A stretch of 30,296 bases of DNA, from positions 1 to 30,296 of the forward strand of contig CAJUMB010000043.1 in NCBI GenBank assembly GCA_910587105.1, in the 5' to 3' direction. Below the pieces are notes generated by a model. The model saw only the letters and a program-made list of their open reading frames with translations, did no database searches and was not told where the DNA came from. The DNA comes from an uncultured Lachnospiraceae bacterium. GTDB lineage: Bacteria; Bacillota; Clostridia; Lachnospirales; Lachnospiraceae. The first letter of the stretch is position 1, and each line of letters opens with the position of its first letter. Below are positions 22,876 to 30,296 of the stretch, piece after piece. The position numbers and the translations under genes are program-made.

Positions 22876-23033
22876 TTTAAGTAAAATAGACGGTGAGAGA
22901 AAACAGTTAAGGAGGTTTCCAACACGTTCTGGATGCTGTGTGATGAAAAAAGAAGTGGGAGTCTTTTTCATGCAGCTGCGAAACAACAGTGTTCGTAATT
23001 TTTAAAAAATGTAAAAGCGGAGGTAAAGGTTTT

Positions 23034-24092
23034 ATGAAAAAGAAAGTTATTGCAAGTATTCTCGCGGGTGTACTGGCTTTGGGCATGCTGACCGGATGCG
23101 GCGGGGGAAGTGCATCATCATCTTCAGACAGCGGCGCATCATCAGAGACATCAGCAGAGGGTACAGAAGGAGAAACTGCTTCGGATTCTGAGGGCGGTGC
23201 AAACGTGACATTAATTATGTCATCCCGTGACGAATTCCTTTCCACACTGGAAGCCGGTGCTCTGTCAGCAGCGGAAGAAGCTGGAATTTCATTGACAACT
23301 CAGGATGCACAGAATGACCAGAGTAAACTGCTTCAATATGTGGAAACTGCAAAAAATAACGGCAATGATGCTGTTATCATCAACCTGGTAGATGCAGATG
23401 CGGCAGATGCGGCCGTAGAGGCAGCAGGTGATATGAAAGTGGTATTTGTAAACAGAAGACCCTCTGATGCCGGCATTCTGAATGAGAATGTTGTATATGT
23501 AGGTTCTGACGAAATGCAGTCCGGTGGATATCAGGGAGAGTATCTGGCCAAATACTTTAATGATCAGAAAAAGACAGATATCAGTTATCTGCTGTTAAAG
23601 GGAACAGAAGGTCTGGTACATACAGAACAGCGTACAGAATCTGTACTGAAAGGATTAGAGGACGGCGGTATCAACGCACAGGAAGCATCTGCACCATTGG
23701 TAGCAGATTATGACCGTGCGACTGCACAGGATATGATCACACCTCTGATCACAACAAAAGAGTACGACTGTATTATTGCCAACAACGATGCGATGGCTCT
23801 GGGAGCAATCGAAGCTCTGAAAGCAGCTAATATTGATCCTTCTACTATTCCTGTTGTGGGAATTGACGCTACTGTTGACGGTGTTCAGGCTGTCGAAAAC
23901 GGTGAGCTTTATATGACAGTATTCCAGGATGCAGACGGACAAGGATACGGTGCATGTATGGCAGTTTCCAATATGCTGCAAGGCAAAGCAATTAATGAAG
24001 GAACTGATTTTGAACTTGCTGAGGACAATGAATTTATCTCATGGGTTCCCTTTGAGCCGGTAACCGCAGATAATTATACCGATTATCAGTAA
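23034..24092 (+). CDS. Sugar ABC transporter substrate-binding lipoprotein (importer C)
   Basis: A 352-residue extracellular binding protein. The signal peptide MKKKVIASILAGVLALGMLT leads to Cys22 (LTGC), followed by a Gly/Ser/Glu linker to about residue 58. The mature domain from NVTLIMSSRDEFLSTLEAGA belongs to the ribose/galactose group (Peripla_BP_4), with INLVDADAADAAV and ANNDAMALGAIEALKA. The latter resembles the sugar-contact region of galactose/glucose-type binding proteins. GGAGG lies about 10 bases before ATG 23034; the frame from 22989 has no site. It is first in the operon lipoprotein-ATPase-permease, with a hairpin after its stop. Confidence 0.88.
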   Translation: MKKKVIASILAGVLALGMLTGCGGGSASSSSDSGASSETSAEGTEGETASDSEGGANVTLIMSSRDEFLSTLEAGALSAAEEAGISLTTQDAQNDQSKLLQYVETAKNNGNDAVIINLVDADAADAAVEAAGDMKVVFVNRRPSDAGILNENVVYVGSDEMQSGGYQGEYLAKYFNDQKKTDISYLLLKGTEGLVHTEQRTESVLKGLEDGGINAQEASAPLVADYDRATAQDMITPLITTKEYDCIIANNDAMALGAIEALKAANIDPSTIPVVGIDATVDGVQAVENGELYMTVFQDADGQGYGACMAVSNMLQGKAINEGTDFELAEDNEFISWVPFEPVTADNYTDYQ

Positions 24093-24124
24093 ATAGAATT
24101 AATCAGTAAACAGAAATTTGTAAG

Positions 24125-24150
24125 CGGGCTCCTGTCTGTACAGGAGCCCG
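24125..24150 (+). promoter_or_regulatory. Intercistronic hairpin between lipoprotein and ATPase genes (importer C)
   Basis: CGGGCTCCTGT (24125-24135) pairs perfectly with ACAGGAGCCCG (24140-24150) around CTGT. No T run follows. Its position after a lipoprotein gene repeats the arrangement in importer B and suits unequal expression of lipoprotein and ATPase. Confidence 0.7.
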
Positions 24151-24182
24151 TCAACATGGAGAAGGGAAGAGGTGACTAAAGT

Positions 24183-25688
24183 TTGAGCGAAGAATATGTT
24201 CTGGAGATGCATGATATTGTCAAAGAATTTCCCGGTGTTAAGGCATTGAAAGGCGTGAAACTGCAGGTACGTCCCGGCACGGTACACACTCTGATGGGAG
24301 AAAACGGAGCAGGTAAGTCAACGCTTATGAAATGTCTGATCGGTATCCAGCCGGTAACGTCAGGAAAGGTTATTTTTAAAGGACAGGAAGTAAACTTTAA
24401 ATCCACCCGTGAGGCGCTGGATGCCGGGATTTCCATGATATTCCAGGAACTGTCTCCTGTACTGGAACGCACTGTGAGTGACAATGTATGGCTGGGACGG
24501 GAACCGAAGAAGGGGATCTTTACTGACCACAAGAAAATGCGGGAAGACTGCCTGGAGCTGTTCCAGAGAATGGGCCTTGAGCTGGATCCCGATGAAAAAA
24601 TGAAAAATCTCACCGTTGCTAAAATGCAGATGGTGGAAATTATAAAAGCAGTATCTTACAATGCCTCTATTGTAATCATGGACGAACCAACATCCGCTTT
24701 GACAGAATCAGAGGTGGAGGATTTATTCAAGATCATTGGTGACCTGAAGGCAAAAGGTGTTGCGATTATCTATATTTCCCATAAGATGGATGAGATTTTC
24801 CGTATCAGCGATGATATCTCTATCTACCGTGATGGGGAATACATAACAACAGAGAGGGCAGAAAATCTGACCCAGGACGAGGTTATCAAACTGATGGTGG
24901 GCCGTGAGATCACCAATATGTTCCCGAAGGTGGAATGCCCCATTGGGGATGTGGTTTTTAAAGTTGAGGATTTGTGCGCGGGCCGCATGGTGCGTCATGT
25001 GTCTTTTGACCTGAGAAAAGGCGAGATTCTTGGTTTTGCAGGTCTGGTGGGCGCCGGACGTACAGAAATTATGGAGACCATTTTTGGAATGCGTCACAAG
25101 GAATCCGGAAGAATTATCAAAGACGGCAAAGAGCTGAATATAAAAAGCCCGAAACAGGCCATTGAGAATCATATTGGTCTTCTGACTGAGGACCGCCGTG
25201 GAAATGGTATCGTAGGTCTTCTGAGTATCCGGGAAAATATGTGCATTGCCAAGTTGAATCTGGGCCAGTATGGAATGCCCTTAAATCAGAAGCAGATGGT
25301 TAAGGACACTCAGCAGTATATTGACAGTATCCGTGTAAAGACGCCCACCCAGGAGACGCCGATTATGAATCTCTCTGGGGGTAATCAGCAGAAAGTGCTG
25401 GTGGGAAGGTGGCTTTTGACAGAGCCGGATATTCTGATTGTAGACGAACCCACCAGGGGTATTGACGTAGGTGCAAAAGCTGAGATCCACTCCCTTCTCT
25501 CAGAACTGGCAGGCCAGGGAAAGTCAATTATCGTTGTTTCCTCAGAGCTGCCGGAGGTTATGGGGGTAGCGGACCGGATTGTGATTATGCATGAAGGTTA
25601 TGTGAGCGGAGTACTGGATCGTTCGGAATTTTCACAGGAAATTATCATGAAATATGCGACTTCTCATAAAGAGGAAGCGGCGGGATAA
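24183..25688 (+). CDS. Sugar ABC transporter ATP-binding protein, CUT2 type (importer C)
   Basis: A 501-residue RbsA/MglA-type tandem ATPase. The first half has a normal GENGAGKST, signature LTVAKMQMVEIIKAV and IVIMDEPTSAL. The second half has the family's degenerate GLVGAGRTEI, LSGGNQQKVLVGRWL and LIVDEPTRGIDVGAK. The start is TTG at 24183 (MSEEYVLEM), with AGAGGTG 8 bases before; no ATG gives the expected N-terminus. The permease gene follows after 12 bases. Compared with the importer B ATPase it keeps the P-loop Gly. Confidence 0.9.
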   Translation: MSEEYVLEMHDIVKEFPGVKALKGVKLQVRPGTVHTLMGENGAGKSTLMKCLIGIQPVTSGKVIFKGQEVNFKSTREALDAGISMIFQELSPVLERTVSDNVWLGREPKKGIFTDHKKMREDCLELFQRMGLELDPDEKMKNLTVAKMQMVEIIKAVSYNASIVIMDEPTSALTESEVEDLFKIIGDLKAKGVAIIYISHKMDEIFRISDDISIYRDGEYITTERAENLTQDEVIKLMVGREITNMFPKVECPIGDVVFKVEDLCAGRMVRHVSFDLRKGEILGFAGLVGAGRTEIMETIFGMRHKESGRIIKDGKELNIKSPKQAIENHIGLLTEDRRGNGIVGLLSIRENMCIAKLNLGQYGMPLNQKQMVKDTQQYIDSIRVKTPTQETPIMNLSGGNQQKVLVGRWLLTEPDILIVDEPTRGIDVGAKAEIHSLLSELAGQGKSIIVVSSELPEVMGVADRIVIMHEGYVSGVLDRSEFSQEIIMKYATSHKEEAAG

Positions 25689-25700
25689 GGAGATGATCAA

Positions 25701-26678
25701 ATGAGTGCGAATACAAAGAAAATGATTTCAGATAATATGATATGGGGAGTGCTGGTTCTTTTGATCATTATCATGAGTATCGGTAATAAGAACTTTCTCT
25801 CTCTGGCAAACTTTAAGACACTGCTCACCGGTGAGGCCATCAAAGGCGTTATGGCTTTCGGCGTTGCATTCGCTATTCTGACAAAAGGTATTGACCTGTC
25901 AATTGGAGCATCTGCGGCGTTGATTGCCTGTGTGACTGGTGCGCTGGTGCAGTCGGCAGATTATTCTTCTAAGATCCTTCCGGGTGTGGGACAATTTCCG
26001 GCAGTTGCAGCAATTCTTGTAGGTCTTTTGATGGGGGCAGCCATCGGGCTGATTCAGGGCTCCATTATTGCGTATACCATGATGCCCGCTTTCATTGCTA
26101 CGCTGGGCGGACAGCTGGTCTGCCGTGCGGCGGCTAAGATCTTTACTGCAAGACCGGTATCCAATCTGTCAGATGGATTCCGTTTCCTTGGAAGTGCACA
26201 GATTGGGCCGCTTCCGGTGATTGTACTGGTGTTTGTGGTTATTTTTGCTCTGGCTGCGTTTATCCTTGGACAGACCCGCTTTGGCAAGAGCTTATATGCT
26301 ATCGGCGGCAATGACCAGGCAGCGCGTGTGGCTGGTATCAATGTACAGAGAAACTTGGTTCTTACTTATGTATGGTGTGGTACACTGGCAGCACTGGCAG
26401 GTATTATGCTGGCAGGCCGTGCAGGGTCGGCAGACCCGGCAAGTTCCGGTTTGAACTATGAGCTGGATGCCATTGCGGCAGCTACGGTAGGCGGAACATC
26501 CCATACAGGTGGTGTATGTCGTGTAAGCGGTGTTTTATGCGGTGTCCTGATTATGGGTGTTATCAACAATGGTCTTGTACTGCTGGGTGTGGACGATAAC
26601 TTCACGAATATCATCAAAGGTGTGATCATTGTGGTGACAGTTGCATTTGATATGAAGAAAAATACAAAGAAAGCATAA
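25701..26678 (+). CDS. Sugar ABC transporter permease, CUT2 type (importer C)
   Basis: A 325-residue polytopic membrane protein of the RbsC family. Motifs: AILTKGIDLSIGASAALIAC, docking loop FGKSLYAIGGNDQAARVAG and C-terminal GGTSHTGGVCRVSGVLCG. In the last motif a Cys stands where the other permeases of the window have Gly (GGVG). It has AAGGAG 8 bases before the ATG and closes the operon, followed by a terminator. With a single permease gene a homodimer is expected. Confidence 0.88.
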   Translation: MSANTKKMISDNMIWGVLVLLIIIMSIGNKNFLSLANFKTLLTGEAIKGVMAFGVAFAILTKGIDLSIGASAALIACVTGALVQSADYSSKILPGVGQFPAVAAILVGLLMGAAIGLIQGSIIAYTMMPAFIATLGGQLVCRAAAKIFTARPVSNLSDGFRFLGSAQIGPLPVIVLVFVVIFALAAFILGQTRFGKSLYAIGGNDQAARVAGINVQRNLVLTYVWCGTLAALAGIMLAGRAGSADPASSGLNYELDAIAAATVGGTSHTGGVCRVSGVLCGVLIMGVINNGLVLLGVDDNFTNIIKGVIIVVTVAFDMKKNTKKA

Positions 26679-26701
26679 ATTTTATATTTGTCTGAACAGG
26701 C

Positions 26702-26745
26702 AGCCAAAAAAGCCGGGAGCAGAAACGCTTCCGGCCTTTTTGGCT
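26702..26745. terminator. Bidirectional terminator after importer C
   Basis: A long stem formed by AGCCAAAAAAGCCGGGAGC (26702-26720) and GCTTCCGGCCTTTTTGGCT (26727-26745) has a 6-base loop and one or two imperfect pairs. A and T runs within the stem let it act on both strands. It lies between convergent genes and overlaps the last bases of the AraC gene. Confidence 0.85.
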
Positions 26746-27682
26746 ACCTTGCTTTTTTGAAATATCTGGGGGAATAGCCCATGATTTTTTTGAAAAGGCG
26801 GGAATAATAATTGGAGTCGTAGATTCCCACCTTGCCTGCAGCCTCCGCGATGGACAGGTCTTCCCGCTCCAGGTATTCCAAAGAGCGGATGACCCGCAGG
26901 CGGTTTAAATAGTTGGTGGGTGTCATTCCAGTTATATCCTTGAAAAGTGAGCGGAAATAGGCTGGGCTCAGAAAAAGTTTTTCGGCAATTTCCGTAGAGC
27001 TGGTGATTTCTTCCAGATGGTTTTCCATGTATGCCTTGGCAGTGTTGATCAGTTTTTTCTTGCGGTCTGAATAATCGTTCAGACGGGAGAGCTTTCTTGT
27101 CTGAAGCCTCCCAAGAAGAACCAGTATAATCTGAAGAAGGCCGGATTTCATATAAAGTTTTCCGAATTTATTGTGTTCCTGTTCTTCGATTAAGTTGTGC
27201 ATTAAAGAAATCACATGGGTATATTCACTTCCGTCCAGATGAATCAGGCCCTGCAGTTCCGGAGCATTGGCGGCAGGTCCTGCAAGTCCCCGGGTGTCCG
27301 GGTCAAAAATGGCATCCTGCCAGTGATTGTCCAGGGCGTGTTCAGATGAAAGCGATGGGGAAATATTTTGTTCAGGGGAAATACTTTTTAATATATTATG
27401 CCAGTCAGCGTTTATTTTCTCCGGGATGAAACAGCAGTTGATAATCGAAACTTCGGACAGACTTTTATAACAATGAACTTGATGGGGCGGAATAATCGAG
27501 ACATCTCCAGGTACGGCGAGGACGGTTACGCCTTTAAAGATATGTCTGCAGGAACCCTTTGTGATTAAAGCTAATTCATAGAATTCATGACAGTGGGGTT
27601 CCAGGGATATGCTGTTTTCAGTCAGCTGGCTGATGGAAATTGGGGTTCCGTCAATATCTGGAAAATCATAATACGTGTTCAA
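26744..27682 (-). CDS. AraC-family transcriptional regulator (divergent from iolD)
   Basis: A 312-residue regulator of a different subgroup from the three paralogues. The N-terminal cupin has LEPHCHEFYELALITKG and VPGDVSIIPPHQVHCYKS, the pattern of the RhaS/RhaR-like sugar regulators. The C-terminal HTH pair is ITSSTEIAEKLFLSPAYFRS and SIAEAAGKVGIYDSNYYSRL, ending KKIMGYSPRYFKK. The start is TTG at 27682, with AAGGAGG about 9 bases upstream. It is divergent from iolD across 413 bases that hold several TGCACGCA-type sites, and convergent with importer C. It is therefore a candidate activator of iolD and of importer C. Confidence 0.86.
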   Translation of the reverse strand: MNTYYDFPDIDGTPISISQLTENSISLEPHCHEFYELALITKGSCRHIFKGVTVLAVPGDVSIIPPHQVHCYKSLSEVSIINCCFIPEKINADWHNILKSISPEQNISPSLSSEHALDNHWQDAIFDPDTRGLAGPAANAPELQGLIHLDGSEYTHVISLMHNLIEEQEHNKFGKLYMKSGLLQIILVLLGRLQTRKLSRLNDYSDRKKKLINTAKAYMENHLEEITSSTEIAEKLFLSPAYFRSLFKDITGMTPTNYLNRLRVIRSLEYLEREDLSIAEAAGKVGIYDSNYYSRLFKKIMGYSPRYFKKAR

Positions 27683-27750
27683 TGAAAATCCTCCTTGCAG
27701 ATATCCAAGGTGTTGAAGATACCAGGTTTCAAATTTATTTTGTGTGTGAA

Positions 27751-27972
27751 TGCGTGCGAAAATAAAAATAAAAGTATTGAGCCTATTCTATCATAAATAT
27801 GCACATAGCAGGGATGGGAAAAATAGCAGAAAAACTCCTTTAAAAATTAGTGATAGTGACAGAAATTGAAAAAATAAAATACACGCTGTTGACAAACAGA
27901 CGCGTGCGTAATAAGATGAATACATGAAACATTTTCAGATTGAATGCACGCAATAAGACTGCAATGCACGCA
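27751..27972. promoter_or_regulatory. Cluster of TGCACGCA/TGCGTGCG sites between AraC gene and iolD
   Basis: Four related 8-mers occur in this 413-base divergent region: TGCGTGCG (27751-27758), CGCGTGCG (27901-27908), TGCACGCA (27945-27952) and TGCACGCA (27965-27972). The last two are 20 bases apart, and each is preceded by AA and soon followed by AATAA. One lies inside the iolD promoter spacer and two just after the start site. They are probably operators. The rest of the region shows no gene. Confidence 0.55.
27889..27917 (+). promoter_or_regulatory. Sigma-A-type promoter of iolD
   Basis: A perfect TTGACA (27889-27894) and TAAGAT (27912-27917) are separated by 17 bases. The start would be near 27924, leaving a leader of about 170 bases. 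A TGCGTGCG-type site lies in the spacer, which suits repression. Confidence 0.7.
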
Positions 27973-28095
27973 CAATAACATAACAAATGACCAGCGGTTC
28001 ATTTCCTAAAATTATGAATCCCCAATTCCACGCTGCTGGCCAGAAGTGAACAATAATGATTCCCATGCCGGGGTAACAGGCAGAAAGGAGAACAT

Positions 28096-30027
28096 ATGGA
28101 AAAAACAGTGCAGATGACAGTGGCACAGGCCATTGTAAAGTTTTTGGATAATCAGTATGTATCCATGGACGGCGTAGAGACAAAGTTTGTAGAAGGATTT
28201 TTCACTATTTTTGGACATGGCATTGCTGTGGGGCTTGGGGAGGCTCTTGACAGTGATCCCGGCCAGCTGCGTGTGATGCAGGGAAGAAACGAGCAGGGAA
28301 TGTGCCATGCTGCCATCGCTTTTGCAAAACAGAATAACCGCAGGAGGATTATCCCCTGTGCATCTTCTGTGGGACCTGGAGCAGCAAATATGGTAGTAGC
28401 CTGTGCCACTGCAACGGTGAATAACATTCCCCTTCTGGTATTCCCGGCAGACAGCTTCGCCTCCCGGCAGCCAGACCCGGTACTGCAGCAGCTGGAGCAG
28501 AGCAGCAGCCTGGCAGTTACCACCAACGATGCGTTCAGACCTGTCTGCAAATACTGGGACCGTATCACAAGACCGGAAATGATTATGACTGCATTGATCA
28601 ATGCCATGCGTGTGCTCACAGACCCGGCGGAGACAGGAGCCTGCTGTATTGGACTCTGCCAGGACGTAGAGGGCGAGTCTTATGATTTCCCGGAATATTT
28701 CTTCAAGAAGAGAGTACACCGCATCACAAGACCGGCAGCAGTGGAAGAGGAGCTGGAAGATGTGGCAGAGATTCTGGCAGGAGCAGAAAAACCACTGGTG
28801 ATTGTGGGCGGCGGCGTGCGCTATTCAGAAGCCGGAGAGACAGTTGAGAAGTTCTGTGAAGAATTCGGTATTCCCTTCGGTGAAAGCCAGGCAGGAAAGA
28901 GTGCCTGTAAGTCCAGCCATCCGTACTGCCTGGGCGGTATCGGCGTAACCGGAACGTATGCTTCCAATATTATTGCAAAAGACGCAGATGTGGTTCTGGC
29001 TGTCGGCTCCCGTATGTCCGATTTCACCACCAGCTCCAAGCATCTGTTCAGAAATCCACAAGTGAAGTTCGTTTCTATTAATAACTGCCGGTTCCATGCA
29101 TATAAGATGGATGCAGTGAAGGCAGTGGGAGATGCCAAAGTGACAATTGAGGCACTGGCAGAGAAGCTGAGAGCGAGAAATTATAAATCTGCATATAAGA
29201 ACGAGATCGTGGAAGCAAAGAAGGTGTGGGACGAAGAAATGGCCCGCCTGGCAGGGATTGAATATACAGGAGACGATTTTGAGCCTATTATCAAAGCCAG
29301 AGATCCCAGAACAGTACCTGAGTTTGTGAAACTGACAAACGGAAAAATCACACAGACAGCAGCTCTGGCAGCTATCCGCAGGGTGATTGATGAGGACGCC
29401 ACGATTATTACGGCAGGAGGTTCCCTCCCCAGCTGTATGCAGAGAATGTGGACCACAGATAAGAGAGGCGGCTACCATGCGGAGTATGGATATTCCTGTA
29501 TGGGTTATGAAGTGGCAGCGACTCTCGGTGTGAAGTTTGCGGAACCGGATAATGAAGTGTATTGCGTAGTGGGCGATTCCAGCTTCCAGATGCTCCACAG
29601 CGAGATCATGACTATTATGCAGGAACAGAAGAAAGTAAATATTCTCATCTTTGATAACTGTGGTTTCGGCTGTATCAACAACCTGGAGATGAATCACGGA
29701 ATCGGAAGCCTGGCCACTGAATTCCGTTACACAGACGGCAAGAAGCCAACAGGAGACTTGATTCCTGTGGATTATGCCAAGATCGGTGAGGGATATGGAC
29801 TGAAAACTTATACCTGTCGGACAATTGCAGAATTGGAAGCAGCGCTTGAGGACGCCAAGAAACAGGATATAGCATGTCTCTTTGACCTGAAAGTCATTCC
29901 GAAAACCATGACAGACGGATACGAGTCCTGGTGGGATGTGGGCATTGCCATGACTTCCACGAAGGAATCTGTAAGAAAGGCTGCTGAGGGAGTGCTGGAA
30001 GGCCGTAGAGAGGCAAGAAAATATTAA
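28096..30027 (+). CDS. iolD: 3D-(3,5/4)-trihydroxycyclohexane-1,2-dione hydrolase
   Basis: A 643-residue thiamine-diphosphate enzyme of the acetolactate-synthase fold that opens the ring of the dione formed from scyllo-inosose, a central step of inositol catabolism. The N-terminal Pyr domain has GRNEQGM with the expected catalytic Glu66. A middle domain follows (EKPLVIVGGGVRYS, about residue 233). The C-terminal PP domain carries GDSSFQML near residue 493 and CGFGCINN ending near 528, the ThDP/Mg motif. Length matches IolD. AAAGGAG lies about 5 bases before the ATG. It has its own promoter and is followed at once by a hairpin and repeats, so it seems to be transcribed alone here, unlike the multi-gene iol operon of B. 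subtilis. Confidence 0.92.
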   Translation: MEKTVQMTVAQAIVKFLDNQYVSMDGVETKFVEGFFTIFGHGIAVGLGEALDSDPGQLRVMQGRNEQGMCHAAIAFAKQNNRRRIIPCASSVGPGAANMVVACATATVNNIPLLVFPADSFASRQPDPVLQQLEQSSSLAVTTNDAFRPVCKYWDRITRPEMIMTALINAMRVLTDPAETGACCIGLCQDVEGESYDFPEYFFKKRVHRITRPAAVEEELEDVAEILAGAEKPLVIVGGGVRYSEAGETVEKFCEEFGIPFGESQAGKSACKSSHPYCLGGIGVTGTYASNIIAKDADVVLAVGSRMSDFTTSSKHLFRNPQVKFVSINNCRFHAYKMDAVKAVGDAKVTIEALAEKLRARNYKSAYKNEIVEAKKVWDEEMARLAGIEYTGDDFEPIIKARDPRTVPEFVKLTNGKITQTAALAAIRRVIDEDATIITAGGSLPSCMQRMWTTDKRGGYHAEYGYSCMGYEVAATLGVKFAEPDNEVYCVVGDSSFQMLHSEIMTIMQEQKKVNILIFDNCGFGCINNLEMNHGIGSLATEFRYTDGKKPTGDLIPVDYAKIGEGYGLKTYTCRTIAELEAALEDAKKQDIACLFDLKVIPKTMTDGYESWWDVGIAMTSTKESVRKAAEGVLEGRREARKY

Positions 30028-30040
30028 TAGAATTAGGGAG

Positions 30041-30072
30041 GCCGAAAGTCCATTTTGCGGTGGACTTTTGGC
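30041..30072 (+). terminator. Hairpin after iolD, possible terminator
   Basis: GCCGAAAGTCCA (30041-30052) pairs with TGGACTTTTGGC (30061-30072), 12 pairs with one wobble around an 8-base loop, starting 13 bases after the stop. No T run follows the stem, so it may be a weak terminator or a 3'-end stabiliser. Confidence 0.5.
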
Positions 30073-30099
30073 ATCCTGATGACCAGTATACCATTTCAT

Positions 30100-30230
30100 A
30101 GATACTCAAACACTAAGCACCCGCTATTTGAGCCATTGCCGCGTTGGCTTCAAGCGGCGATGTCACCGCATCGCCTCATTCGGCCGCCTTGCACTGACAC
30201 AAATATCAGGTACTTAGTATCCAAGTATCT
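30100..30230. repeat. 131-bp non-coding element with imperfect terminal inverted repeats
   Basis: AGATACTCAAACACTAAGCAC (first 21 positions, starting at 30100; 15 of 21 pair) is mirrored by the sequence ending in CCAAGTATCT at 30230. The interior is GC-rich compared with the flanks and has GCGGCGATG and CATCGCC pairs. The design matches small interspersed repeats of clostridial genomes. No second copy is in the window. Confidence 0.6.
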
Positions 30231-30242
30231 GCGAAACGGTGA

Positions 30243-30296
30243 CTAGAGTGTGTCTTAAAAATGCTTTTTGTCAGATGTGCGTCACACTTGGTGGGA
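30243..30296. mobile_element. Start of a second copy of the miniature inverted-repeat element
   Basis: The last 54 bases match the right arm of the 14567-14736 element, read inverted, at 44 of 54 positions without gaps, starting CTAGAG and including GTGCGTCACA and GGTGGGA. The copy is cut by the window edge and is more diverged than a recent transposition would give. Confidence 0.7.

Noticed and set aside
26500..26530. Cys for Gly in the C-terminal permease motif of importer C as a defect
   Set aside because: The protein is otherwise intact and small substitutions there may be lineage-specific; noted in the gene entry only.
27751..27972. Possible CRISPR-like spacing of repeated 8-mers
   Set aside because: The repeats are too short, unevenly spaced and in both orientations; operators explain them better.
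28825..30099. 424-codon minus-strand frame
   Set aside because: Antisense of iolD, whose thiamine-diphosphate motifs leave no doubt about the coding strand.

Overview
The window looks like an accessory carbohydrate-utilisation region of an anaerobic low-to-moderate GC Firmicute, most likely a Lachnospiraceae-type gut Clostridium. This rests on strong AGGAGG-type ribosome sites, sigma-A-like promoters, many AraC and LacI regulators beside CUT2 (ribose-type) ABC importers, and the small repeat elements. The species cannot be named from the sequence alone. No tRNA, rRNA, CRISPR array, transposase or phage gene was seen.

Layout. (1) 1-1454, minus: GAF-PAS-PAS sensor protein cut by the left edge, probably a histidine kinase. 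(2) 2051-4991, plus: an iolG-iolH-type operon with a second TIM-barrel isomerase/epimerase, ended by a strong terminator. (3) 5044-6315, minus: a small Cys/His-rich protein and an AraC regulator. (4) 6653-9024, plus: a LacI-type regulator and a URO-D-fold (methyltransferase-like) protein. (5) 9040-10777, minus: two overlapping AraC paralogues. (6) 10866-14376, minus: CUT2 importer A (ATPase, permease, lipoprotein). (7) 14743-15843, minus: a second URO-D-fold protein with its own promoter. (8) 16032-20723, minus: CUT2 importer B (two permeases, lipoprotein, ATPase). (9) 21230-22255, minus: a second LacI-type regulator. (10) 23034-26678, plus: CUT2 importer C (lipoprotein, ATPase, permease). (11) 26744-27682, minus: a fourth AraC regulator, divergent from (12) iolD at 28096-30027. 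The right edge holds two short inverted-repeat elements. The second is a partial copy of an element at 14567-14736.

How it may work together. IolG (inositol 2-dehydrogenase family), IolH and IolD point to myo-inositol or a related cyclitol. The iolB, iolC, iolE and iolJ steps are not in the window. Shared promoter sequences tie separate units together. A 41-base block containing ACAAGA half-sites 21 bp apart lies directly upstream of identical TTTACT-17-TATAAT promoters for the LacI/URO-D operon and for importer B. A second block (CAATAGACAG, then CGAG-NN-CGAGCTC) is shared by the iolG promoter region and the far-upstream region of importer B. Importer C has its own 12-base direct repeat with a 21-bp period overlapping its -35 position. 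The simplest reading is that importer B, the iolG operon and the LacI/URO-D operon form one regulon. The two methyltransferase-like proteins suggest a modified cyclitol, for example an O-methyl-inositol, as substrate; this is a hypothesis.
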